Of a DNA stretch of 19,954 bases, positions 9,744 to 19,954 are shown in pieces. The notes beneath the pieces are model-generated. The model did no database searches. It had not been told where the DNA came from and worked only from the letters and a program-made list of their open reading frames with translations. A program made the translations under genes and the position numbers. The stretch comes from Haplosporangium gracile. Taxonomy: Eukaryota > Mortierellomycota > Mortierellomycetes > Mortierellales > Mortierellaceae. Positions within the stretch are counted from its first letter, which is position 1. Every line of letters starts with the position of its first letter. The stretch is from assembly GCA_015499985.1 (NCBI GenBank), contig JAAAUF010000784.1:1-19954 (forward strand). The letters run 5' to 3'.

Positions 9744-10080
9744 ACCGGGGTGTACAAGGAAGGACTAACAGAGACTACAAATATAGAGTGTGTGTGTGTG
9801 TGTCGAGTGAACAGGCGTGTCTGTAGATGTTATTGTGTTGCGAGTTAGTGAAGGAGGAGCAGTCGTAGGATCCGTGAGTGGTTGACGACAAGAAGAAGGG
9901 ACTGCAGGTATTGTAGGAGTCGAAGGGCTCTGAGTGGTGATGATGAGACAGTAGCTGTATATGTGGAGTAGTGGTGGAGGAGGAGTAGTGCAGACAGAGA
10001 GCGTATGCAAGTATGTGAGTAAAGCGGATTATTACAATTATAGTATTAGGCATTAAGTAGTGTACAAGAAAAGTTGCTCA
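9744..10080 (-). promoter_or_regulatory. Kinesin upstream region / 5' untranslated region
   Basis: Sequence directly upstream of the kinesin ATG. On the minus strand it is pyrimidine-rich (CTCCTCCTCCACC style) with a CA repeat, and no clear TATA or CCAAT box is visible. The ATG context is CCGGTATGA with a purine at -3. Confidence 0.35.
9788..9803. repeat. (GT)8 microsatellite
   Basis: Eight perfect GT units about 45 bp upstream of the kinesin start codon, in the likely promoter or 5' untranslated region. Confidence 0.9.
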
Positions 10081-10560
10081 GCAACAGAGTGCGATGCAAA
10101 AAATAAAAAAGAGAAAGAAAAATAAAGAAAAAAGAAAGGAGAAAGGAGAAAAAGAAACGAGAAGACAAAGAGAAAAAGGGAACTGCCACCATGAAGTACA
10201 AAGGGGAAGAAAAGAATTCATATACACCAACCACATCCATTCTTCCTTGTCGGAGTGAGACTGGTCGAGACGGGAACGGGTGTGCAACACTTCCCCATCA
10301 GAATTTGAGCGCTTAGGATGACAAAAAACACCCACGGTCCAAGTCGTTTAGCGCCTTTCCGCCCCGCACCCTTGATGCTAGGGAGAGACGAGACCGGGAG
10401 TGAAGGGAAGTAAAGGATAGAGGGACAGGGACGAGAAGGGGAAAGGGGGAAGTGGAGAAAGAGAGAAGGGCATTGTGTATGCATCTGCCCGTAATATGTA
10501 TGGTGTGCATGCTTTGTATGCGCCTGGATGTGGAGAGATATGGTATGGTCCTTTTTGGGA

Positions 10561-10589
10561 TTTGTTTGTTTGTCTGTTTGTTTGTTTGT
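10561..10589. repeat. (TTTG)n tetranucleotide repeat
   Basis: Seven TTTG units with one T-to-C change in the middle. Related TTTG tracts occur near 10794-10806, 11425-11445 and 11756-11775. Confidence 0.9.
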
Positions 10590-11085
10590 GCGTTTTCTCC
10601 AGCCTCCTTTTTTCTCTCTTTGTGCTCACCCCCCTGGCATAATAGCATAAGCCGTGCTCATCAGCATAAAAAAAGTTGATGTTCGGGAATGAGGATGGAG
10701 AAGAAGAAAGAAAAAACGACAACAGATGTGTTGACATGGTCAGATCAAGTTACCCCCTTGCTGCTTTGTTGCTGTTGTTGCTTCTCCTCTTTAGTTTGTT
10801 TGTTTATGGTGTTCAGCCCACTCGCGCAGTTCTCCCCCACAAAAAGAGAGACGGCAGAAAAAATAATAAAGGGGTAAAGGGAGGAAGGAAGGAATAGATG
10901 AAGGCTGAGAGGAAAGAGAAAGGGAAAGAAAGGCACTGATCTGACCCTCACTCTCTTAGGGAAGGAAACAAGATTTACTCTTCCTTATTCATCGTTGGGA
11001 TCGCCTTGGCCCATCTGGAGGGGGAGGAGAGAGAAGAGAGAGGAGAGATCGAGGGAGAGACAGACAGTGAGAGAGAATAAAGGGA

Positions 11086-11132
11086 AAGAGAAGAGAAGAG
11101 AAGAGAAGAGAGAGAGAGAGAGTGTGTGTGTG
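11086..11132. repeat. GAAGA / AG / GT compound microsatellite
   Basis: Repeated AGAAG pentamers pass into an AG run (about 11107-11122) and then a GT run (11122-11132). Confidence 0.85.
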
Positions 11133-11755
11133 CAAGTCATAGGACAGCCACCCATTGGGTGATGATGGCCAGTCGCACCTTGAGTTTGTGTTGCTGTTGC
11201 TTTTTTGAACGTCTTATGAACCTCCTCCTTCGTTTGCACTCCCCGGCCAGAATATGTACAAAGACAGCTGCAATTGTATTTTGTGGTGTCTCTCTTATGC
11301 CATCGAACAAAGCCAACACCCATGGCATGGCGTGCTATGCCCAGTTCACGTAGTTAAGACGTGTTTTTTCCTTCGTCTTTGTTGCTCTTATTTTTTTTAG
11401 AGACTCTTCATTGTTGTTTATGCTGTTGTTTGTTTGCTTGTTTGTTCTTGGCTACAGTGCCCTATTTTTCACTTTTTCTCTCCACACGGAGTCAAGAGCA
11501 TAGGAACATATATTTGGTAAACATTATTCTGAGTATGAACAAAGGATATAAAACCCGAAGAGTCATGGTGAGCTCTGGGGAGAAGAAAGGAAAAAAAGAG
11601 TAAAAAGGGAAGGAAAGAGAAGGGAAAGTGTGGGAGGATCGAGTAGATCAACTGGAGTTTTGGGAGGAGGGAGGAATCCGAGAGCAATTGGGGCGGGGAG
11701 GTGGGCGGACGGTGGAGGAGTGTGTGTTGTTATGGGTGGTAGGAGATGGTTGCAG

Positions 11756-11775
11756 TTTGTTTGTTTGTTTGTTTG
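11756..11775. repeat. (TTTG)5 repeat
   Basis: Five perfect TTTG units, the same motif as at 10561-10589. Confidence 0.9.
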
Positions 11776-11893
11776 TGCTTCTAATGGATTGGGAGAGACG
11801 CGCGGGAGGGGAGAAGGGTTGTGGGATGTGTGTGGAAGAAGTTTGATGAAAGGGAAGGGAGGAGGGCGTCAGAGCGAGAGAGTAAGCGAGACT

Positions 11894-11911
11894 GAGAGAG
11901 AGAGAGAGAGA
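11894..11911. repeat. (GA)9 microsatellite
   Basis: Nine perfect GA units inside a longer purine-rich stretch. Confidence 0.9.
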
Positions 11912-12400
11912 AGGAAAAGAAGGGGCGACAACGACGGGAGGAATTGGTGGAGAAGGAAGATGATGAAGAAAGGGGAAGAAACGTGGATACAAATAGCGTG
12001 GAGAGGATCATGAAGCGGGGGAAGGAGGGAGGATGGAAAGAAGGATGAGAGAAGGGAGCAGTGGGTTGTTGGTGAGTAAACAAGACCCTTCCGCGTGAGT
12101 TGGTATGCGTACCTGAATGTGGGTCAATGGTTATGGGACAGGACCGGAATCGGAAAGGGTTGTTGGATCGTTGGGTTGTGTTGTTAGAAGTACAGGGTAT
12201 AATGTTGATACAAGTAAAGTATAAGAGAGTGTGTGACGACAAAGAAAGAAGGAAAGTAAAGTAAAAGAAACGAATAAAGACGTTCGAAACAGGGAGACGA
12301 GTATTGAATATATAAAGGGAAAAGGCAAATAAGGAGTCAACAGGAATATGTTCTGTAGGACAAGAAGAAGGAAGAGAAAGAAAAGAGAGGAAGAAGGAAA

Positions 12401-12476
12401 GGAGAGAAGAAAAGAGGAAGAGGAGAGGAGAGAAGAAAAGAGGAAGAGGAGAGGAGAGAAGAAAAGAGGAAGAGAG
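12401..12476. repeat. 26-bp purine-only minisatellite, about 3 copies
   Basis: The unit begins GGAGAGAAGAAAAGAGGAAG and is 26 bp long. Copies run 12401-12426, 12427-12452 and 12453 to about 12476. The first two are identical and the third diverges only at its end. Every base on the plus strand is a purine, within a run of about 125 bp that is nearly all purine. Confidence 0.9.
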
Positions 12477-15400
12477 AGAAGGAAAATGAAGTCCGTTATT
12501 ATTATTCTTTGTTGTTGTTGATTAGATCTGCGATGAAAGATGATGAACACCCCAAAAAAAAATAAAAAGAGATGGCGAAAAAAAGAAAAACGAAGTAAGA
12601 GTACAAGAAGGGGGAGAGAAAGAGAAAAGAAATAGAAAAGGGTGTGGGCTGGGCGGAAGAAGAAAATACAACAAAAAATGGGCGGTGAAGAGAAGGAGAG
12701 GGGTGAGGAGAGGCAAAAAAGAAAGCAGGACAAAGGTCATGTCCCTCGGCGACACTTTATATCATTTTTTTCTCTTTACATCTCTCGTTTGTTGCACTCT
12801 TTTGCTATTGTCACTCCCTTTGTTTGTGTTCACAACGATCAGTTGGCTACTATTTACATGACGGCACAAAAACCAACTCTGGAAGGAGAAGAGACGTTTG
12901 TTTGTACTTGTAGTCTGGTGGGTCATCCTATTTTAACATACCCATCCCATAAAGACGACCGAAGCAAAGGGAGCTTTGTGTCCAAATGACTTGCTTGTAC
13001 AAAACAGCAACTAATAGCAGCAAACGAAACTATTGGATTGTCGACAAGGCTAGCGAGACACACACCAGGATCTGTGTCTGTGTGACCTTGTAAGTTGCGT
13101 CCATTTCTTTTTTTTATTAGCTTTGTTTCTAAACAGATGTTGTCGATGAGTAAAGAGAGCCATGACCCATCCATCAACATCCCATCGCCCTTTTTTTTTT
13201 TTAATAATTGCAATATCACATCTTTTTTAAAAAAAGGCGCCCTTTTTTTTCTTGCTCTTGGCTTCTCATCGCTCCAAAAGGATCTACTCTCTCGCTGTCT
13301 GTTGTTGTTGTTTTTTAGGGGACAGAGAAGAAAATAATAACAAGACGAGAAGAGAAGGGAACAAAAAAAGGTGTGGGGTAAGAAGGAGGGATGTGGATCG
13401 AACGACCGACCGACAGAGACGAGAAATCAGAGTTCAATGCCAACCCTTTCTACTCCTCATTATTGCCGCCCCTTGCTACTTCTCATACTTGATCCCAACA
13501 CATTGAGATGACGACACAATGTAGTTCACAGAAAAAAAAGTGTCCGACCATCCGACAAAGAAAGATAGAAAAAGGGAGGGAGAAAAAAAAAAGAGGGAGA
13601 GAGGGACGGACAGTCGGATGGTTGGAGGGTGAGATGAGGATATTGAGGGAACTGTGGAGAACAACGCTGAGATCGCGACAGGACCAACCTTTTGTGGAGG
13701 GGGAAGAACACATACAGTAAGAAAAACTGGGAAAAGGGGGATAGGCGGCAGGGAGGGAAGGAGAGTGGTATGAGGCGAAATGCGCTGTTGAGAAAGGGAG
13801 AGAAGAGAGCGAGAGGCAGGGAGAAAAGTTTGATGATGGATACATGGATCATAGATGTACTTTCTTTTACATTCGATTGAATACTGAGTGACTTATTCAA
13901 AGGACTGGATATGCATTTAGGCATTGGACAAGGATGAGTAGATTGGGATGGGATGTGATGTAGGATGGGATGAATGGTGGGTAGTGTAATGTTTTTGCAT
14001 GGTGTTGAAAACATCATTGCTCGCCTACCATTCAATAAAACAATGGTCATTTAGTCGTCTTTCAGTAAGAGAAAGAAAATGAACCACCCAATTACACATC
14101 TTGAAAAGAGAATCGAACTTCCCTTCTCTTCTCCACATCCAAGATGCAGATTGAGCTCTTCTCTTCTCTCTCTCTTTCCAACCCCAACAAACATTCTCCC
14201 CTTCCAACCCTCGTTGGTTAGCTGTTTCCCCAGTGTTGTTTGCTCACGCTTATGTGTTTACGTCGCTTTGTTAGCGAGGCGATATGCATAACGGCAATAG
14301 AGAGAAAGAGAGACAAGGAGAGAGAAAGAGGGAGGAGAGAAATTTTTTTGATCGTCACGGGTTCCAATAACGTGTTTGTGCCTGGAGAAAAGAAACAAAG
14401 GAGAGAGAAATGGTGAGAGCATCCTTACCACGCCTCTCTTCTCTTTGCAATTGGGGTGGGGGATCCGGACTGGGAGAAATATCTGAGCCTTTCTTTCATC
14501 CTTTCATTTTTTCTTTCTTGTGGTTGCTAATGTTTTCTGCCATTGCTCTTGCTTTCTGTCACAACGGACAATGTATTTTCGACTGAGGGTGTTAAAAAAG
14601 GGATCAAGTCAATGTTATTTGCAGACAAGGGCTGAACTGGATCTGGTGAGGGTAACAACAAAACAATAGCGGGAAGAAAATACAACAGAAACAAACAACA
14701 ACAAAAAAAGGTTTTCATCGCTCATCAGCTCCTTCGTTTCCTTTTAGATCTATGTTTTTCGTATTGTTATGTTTCTCTCTCGTTCGTATGTGTGTGACCA
14801 TGACAAGAGGGACCCTGGAAAAAAAACAACAACAAAGAAAAAAAAAAGGAGGGATAAAAATAAACAAACGGCCAGCTAACTACTGGGATTGATGAAGTTG
14901 ATGATGCTTTTGGCTTTGACTTGGCTTGGCTTTTCCCCCTTCATGTACAGTACAATACCTACTCGCCTCTTCTATCCCCGAGACTGTGAGGGCGCGCAAT
15001 TCTCACGCTTAGCTTATTCATCTCACCCCTCTCCCCCTTTTTGTCTTCTTTGAACAATGCGGAACTCCACAACATCAACAGAAACGCACTCCTTTTCTTC
15101 GTTGTACACTTCCTTTTTTTTACTCTCCCCCTTTTTTGCACTCTTCTCGCTCCACAAAGGAAGAAGGAGGACATCCATCCCTTTTTTAAACCATCCGACG
15201 GACAGACATTTCACTAATGCATCCAAAGCTGGATGAAATGGATAGATGTCAGGAAGTCATTGTTCTTTCGCCTTCGGTGAGTGGGATAGTAAGAGGAACA
15301 AAAGACGAAGGGAAGGACTCCACAGGCTCTTCATCGGCGAAAATGTCAGTGAATTATGAACACTTGCTTCATTTGGAATATTGTGGGTTGTGATCATTGC

Positions 15401-17931
15401 CCTTGGAAGTGGAAGGGCTGTGGAGACGAAGACTTAGAAGATGAATGATGATGATGGTGACAAGTCGAGTACCTGGGTAAGGTCTTTTCTTTCGAACCGC
15501 ATTGTTCTCCACTACAGCCAATCTCAGTCCCCCTTCCTTCCCTTTATTTTTATTGTTCCCAGATCAGTAAGTAAGTGAGTAAGCGACGAATGATCACAAT
15601 GATCACCAATGAAAAGCAAAGGAAGGGCTACCTCGGACGCGTCCCTGACACATCATATAAACTTGATCTCATCCACCTTCATCTTGCGCAATATCATTGG
15701 TCAACTCGTCAGACGACCCATTACCTGCGGTTATTGCATGTCCATCACTATTGCTTTTTACTGGCATTGAATCTTTTGGGGTTTTCTCCAGAAACCACCT
15801 TGTACCCTTGTATCTAGAACCACCCGGGTCCCCCTCCCCTTGCTCTTTTTTTTTCAAGGTACCCACCCTTCATGTCGGCTCACATGCATTACATACCTTG
15901 CACTCATCGGCTGACAGATTTGCGATCCCAGACTTCTGTGAGAAAGGACGGCAGGCATCTCGGCTCCCTTTTTGGACGTCGTTCGGTTCCCTACTCTCCT
16001 CCTCTTCTCATCGCCCTTCCCCTTTCCTTCCTTGGATTGGATTCAAATGTCGTGTGGAAGAATATACCGTACATCATCCAATCGATCCATTCCGCCAATG
16101 CGTCCTCATTTTGCCTTGTAATCCAATCCAGGCCAAATCCAATATGTAGGTAGCCAACCAAACAAACAATGAAGAAATCGACCCATCCAGCCGCCCGATC
16201 ATCCGAGTCTGAGGCATAAAAATACAGGCGCAGACCCTCTTCCTCTTGCTCGTTCTTTGCTTTCCCTACTTTTTTTTTTGCATTTTGCATATCGTCGGCG
16301 AAATCGACTTGCAGGAGTTGGACTGAGCGAGTAGGGTCAAGTTAGGGCAAGGCTTCGATTGTTTATTTTTTTTCCTGTTTGCTTATGTATGGTGACGGTG
16401 TAGTCTATGTAAACAGCTTCTGAAGGCGTTCTTCCCAGTCATTTTTATGCTTACATCCGTCTGCCCGTCTATCCGTCTATCGTGCGTTCATGCCTGCGTT
16501 GTTTGCTTATACTTCCATTTCACCGCCGATAGAATCGTCCATCGCATAGGGATTGTGTAACCTTGCCCCCTTTTCACGCACTTACTCATGCACCTTCCCT
16601 TCCCTATGTTCGCTCTGTTCCCTCTTGCAGGCCCTTATTTTACTTCGACAAGCGACATTGACCAATTGGGCATTGGCCCAGTGGGCCAAAAGGACAGAGA
16701 AAAAGCAAGATGAAAAAGACGTTTTTTTCACGGTCTTTTTTTTTTTCTCTCACAGTCCTCACGGGCCCTCCCTCCGTCTGTCCGGCTGTGGAAAAGAAAA
16801 GCGTTTACTTTTTTCATTTTCCTTTGCCTTGTCCATGCTTGTCCAAGCACTTTTGCATTCATAGACAGGTGCGTTGGGCGCATTTCATCTCAAAAAATGA
16901 CAGAAAAAATAATAAGCAGCACTTTGGACACAGGTAGGGTATTGGACGCATTTGAAGATCTTGCTACTGCCTTCTCTCTTTCTCGCCTTTTTCTTTTTCT
17001 GCGTGCATATCTTTTCATATAACTTCGGAAATTGGAAAAGGTTAGTGAATAGGTGGGTGGTCCAAGCTATTATTCGTAGAAGTTCATCCAACCATCACGC
17101 CCTCCTACCCACGCACGCACACATACACAGACAGGAAACTAGTTCTTAACATGAACCAAATCTCGTCAGCTTGACGGAATATAGAAATAAAGGAGAGAAA
17201 GAGAAATGGAGAGAGAGAGCGATGCTGCAAACTCACCGTTGTTAGTCAATGATCTCTTCACTTTTTAGACCCGACCCTATTTGCTGGGCCCAAGCGTACA
17301 AAAACAATTGCAAAGGAAGAGACTCAAAATATGCATCATGATTAGATCACCGCTCTTCCCTTGCAAAAGTCTTTTCTTCTTTCTTAGTTCTCATCTCCCC
17401 TATTTCTAGCACGCTGTTAGGCATAAAACAATACGCTAGAATAGACCTGCATTTTGTCTGGTAGTGCAGAACATATTTTAGTGCCCATTGTCCTTCTCTT
17501 AATCTTACTCACCCTTCCATCTCTCATTTTTTCGGACGAAGTTTTTTTTTTTCTCGTTTTTTTTTTTCGCGCTCACTCAATTGCACTGACCTTCTCCGTG
17601 CTGATCTATTTATCCTGCTTGCCCTTTATCTCATTTATCTCTTAACCATAAGCAATAAAAATGAAAACCATGGGGATCATACAAATAACGTAAGAGAACC
17701 GACCTAGTTTAATTACTTCTTGTCCGTAGTACTTTTGGAACAAGAGCAGCGGTGGAAGAGAAGACCTTGCTTCAGAACCATCGACCATCGACAACGACTA
17801 TCTGCTGTTGACCCATTGATTAAAAAAATGAAAAGTGCAGCAAAAGATGGTGCAGGCACTCTTCACGAAGCAATTGGGAAATGGGGAACAAGGTCTTTGA
17901 GCCCTGCTGGATGGTGTGTTGACGTCCGTAC

Positions 17932-17952
17932 TTTTTTTTTTTTTTTTTTTTT
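17932..17952. repeat. T21 homopolymer
   Basis: Twenty-one consecutive T on the plus strand. It could be the A-tail scar of a retroposed sequence in minus orientation, but no flanking target-site duplication was seen. Confidence 0.85.
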
Positions 17953-18092
17953 AATCAGCACTACAAACCATTGCCCTTAACTGTATCTTTCCTCAAGACC
18001 TAGACTCTCTCTATTCTGTCCGCGCCATCGTTGTCTGGGATTCGTGCCCAAAAAAAAAGTTACAACGGGCATAAAAAAGAGCAAACGCTGAA

Positions 18093-18102
<10 letters not shown>

Positions 18103-18124
<22 letters not shown>
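18103..18124. repeat. (AG)11 microsatellite
   Basis: Eleven perfect AG units preceded by AAAGAGAGAGA, in an otherwise mixed region. Confidence 0.9.
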
Positions 18125-18660
18125 GAGGGTCTGTGTGGACCAAAAAGGAGTTATGGTGTTACCATGTCTATCTGTCTCCCTTTGCAAGATGTGGTTATTT
18201 TTATTGCTCTTTATCCGCCGGCTCAAAGAAGAGAGGGTCCGTGAAAAAGAAAGAGAAGAAAGGACAAAGAGAAAAGGAGAGAGAGAAAGAGGTCGAGGTG
18301 CAGATATGAGGGCAGGGATCCCAGAGGGTGTGAAGGGGATGGATCGACAAAATGAACAGGGTCCTACTGTCCTAAGAAATGAAGATATAATGGGTTCTAG
18401 GCGGTGAGCAGACGCGACGAGCCTGGAGGGCAAAGCGCGCTTTTAATAGGCTTTTACTATGAGAGAGGGCTCACACAGCTCTTTTTCTAGGAGAAGGAAG
18501 GGAGGCTGAGAGACTAGAGAGAGGCGGGCGCAGTTTTGATGGGGAGGCGCAGAGGGGTAAGCGAGTGAATTATGAGCCGTAGGAGATATTGCGGTGGCTC
18601 GGCTCTGCCTTCGTCTCTTGGATTGGGTGGCTGGGGAGGAATGACTCAAAGTGCTTAAAG

Positions 18661-19954
18661 GGTGTAAAGAGAGCGGAACTGTGAGCGAACACTTGTAGTT
18701 AAAAAATTTTACATTAGCTCAGACCACAATTTTTCTTGTCGCTCACACCTCTGCAAGGGCGCTTGCGCTGATGTGATTGTTAAGCTATAAATAAGCATTG
18801 GTTTCGATGGCTTATTTGAAATACATCTGCCCTCGAGCAGGCGCATTTTGATGGCGCATTGATGAACGGAGCATTTTGGATATGAGCCATCAAATGTCAA
18901 GGGTTGAAACCCCCAAATGGAAGGAAGATCGTTGTGCGCAGCATACGAAAAAACGGCGCGCAAGCAGCATCATCCCCCGCACCACTACCACTAAAACAAT
19001 GGTGAGAAAATTTCAAAGTACACTTTCCTAAGTGCAAAAACCAATCAAGAGGTGTCTTTTCATCCCTCACAATAAGCAACAAAGACAGCGTACGAGGGAA
19101 GTAAAAAAAAAGAGGGAAAATTGCGCACCAAAGAAGGAAGGGAGTTGAACCTCGAAAATCATTGCCAATTTAGAGTTGGGGTGCCATGGAAAAACATCCC
19201 CCTTTCCGCAACATATAACAAAAAGACATTCCTGTACTGGATCAATCCATCTGCGCGGGGTACATATGTAAGTCTCTAATCGACGGCAAAGCACTTTTCC
19301 AGGGGTTCATTCATTTTAAACGCAGCGGAACAACCTCGTAATTTTTTGTTCATTCATCTGTTTGCTGGTAGGTCAAGGATTTGGGTCTCGCTGTTGGGTT
19401 TCTTGTATTTTTTCTCACTCCCTAACGTGCCATGCCTCGTCTTCTATTATCATCAATGAGAAGAAGACGAAAAAAATAAGAGAGGAAAGGGAATGGAGAT
19501 GGCAGACTATTGTATGTTTTTAAGGGATGGGACATGGAATAGAGGGATAGGAGAAGTAGGCACAGGCACGGTGTGAATTACTGCTGCTGTGTGTCAAGGT
19601 CCTCAGATCTAAGGCTAGGAATGGAGATGAAAAAGGGGACAAGTTAAGGGATATCAACAACAGTAATGATGGATAGCTCGTCCACAGGTGATGGTTGTCG
19701 ATGCTTGCCTTTGTGAGTAAGGATGACATTTGTTGTACGACATGAGGATAAAGGGACTGATTGCGTTAAAGGTGAGCAAGGTTCAAGACAAGCAGAATAA
19801 TATGTCCGCGTCGGAGCCTCATTGACTGACCCTTTGCCATATTAGCCCTTTCGGAACCACAAGTCTCCTGGACAAGAAATAACATGGCACCATGAACCAG
19901 AGTATTGACTGCGCATTGTCTGTCTGTTTGATGCATGAACAAGGAGCAAGCGCA
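18661..19954. other. Right flank, balanced composition, no firm gene
   Basis: Less repetitive than the preceding 8 kb. It holds a plus-strand TATAAATAAG sequence at 18786-18795 followed by a 49-codon open frame at 18882-19031. A minus-strand frame of 62 codons (19954..19766) is open to the window edge. Neither is secure enough to call a gene. Confidence 0.45.

Larger units (their letters stand above)
10081..14400. other. Gene-free purine-biased region
   Basis: About 4.3 kb with no supported gene. The plus strand alternates long purine-only stretches (for example 10085-10180, 10850-10925, 11580-11660, 12360-12486, 13550-13620, 13735-13835, 14295-14340) with short mixed segments and TTTG repeats. 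Open frames here translate into Lys/Arg/Glu/Gly runs on one strand and Ser/Phe/Leu/Pro runs on the other, as expected of low-complexity DNA. A minus-strand patch at 10218-10335 reads more like protein but has no clear start or splice partners. Confidence 0.6.
14401..18660. other. Long non-coding stretch, mixed composition
   Basis: About 4.3 kb with no gene I can support. It contains A-, T- and C/T-rich tracts, the T21 and AG repeats listed separately, and short open frames of 60-150 codons on both strands. Several of these (for example minus strand 15669-15866 and 15991-16290) read passably as protein. Overlapping alternative frames read equally well, and I could not chain them with matching splice sites. 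Confidence 0.5.

Noticed and set aside
11630..12013. 127-codon plus-strand open frame rich in Gly, Arg and Glu
   Set aside because: Direct translation of purine repeats, with repeat-derived residue runs; no coding character.
12131..12733. 200-codon minus-strand open frame rich in Phe, Leu and Ser
   Set aside because: Translation of the complementary pyrimidine tracts, including the 26-bp minisatellite. It looks like a membrane protein only because of TTT/CTC/TCT codons.
14100..14135. T-arm-like GTTCGATTC on the minus strand near 14110
   Set aside because: The stem has mismatches, and no D-arm or acceptor stem can be paired with it.
15697..16149. 150-codon plus-strand open frame
   Set aside because: Ser/Pro/Phe/Cys-rich translation of a C/T-rich stretch, no domain pattern, and overlapping frames on both strands are also open.
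16673..16700. A-box-like TGGCCCAGTGG
   Set aside because: No B-box follows within tRNA distance; the match is explained by the hairpin at 16673-16689.
19120..19200. Possible tRNA on the minus strand from a B-box-like GGTTCAACTCC
   Set aside because: The T-stem pairs poorly, no A-box lies at the right distance, and no complementary acceptor stem is found.

Overview
The window looks like nuclear DNA of a filamentous fungus. Its genes carry short spliceosomal introns of about 100-250 nt with GT-AG ends (one GC-AG). One protein is a eukaryotic kinesin with long Ser/Gln/Asn/His-rich tails, and the non-coding DNA is full of simple repeats. The style fits an early-diverging fungus such as Mortierellomycota. 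That placement is inference from style only, because no rRNA or other marker gene is present.

Layout, left to right. (1) Positions 1-242 hold nothing firm. (2) Positions 243-1913, minus strand, hold an unrecognised gene. A three-exon model (1913..1789, 1538..1159, 1032..887) closes in frame as a 216-aa protein. Immediately after its stop, in another frame, lies a 218-codon open frame (899..243) that may be a further exon or a continuation cut off by a one-base frameshift. (3) Positions 1914-2558 are the spacer between this gene and the kinesin 3' end. They contain a short-repeat tract and an 11-G run. (4) Positions 2559-9743, minus strand, hold the main gene: a seven-exon, 2134-residue kinesin-4 with a KIF21-like motor. 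All six intron phases agree. (5) Positions 9744-19954, about 10 kb, hold no gene I can support. The left part (about 10.08-14.4 kb) is strongly purine-biased on the plus strand and rich in AG, GAAGA and TTTG repeats, with a 26-bp purine-only minisatellite. The right part is mixed, with a few small open frames of uncertain meaning.

The two genes lie on the same strand and nothing shows that they act together. The kinesin should be a microtubule motor or regulator of microtubule growth. I found no tRNA, rRNA, transposon or CRISPR-like array. The points most worth checking are the kinesin architecture (no WD40 domain, one SxIP motif, a P-loop split by an intron), the frame break at 887-899, and the long strand-asymmetric gene-free flank.
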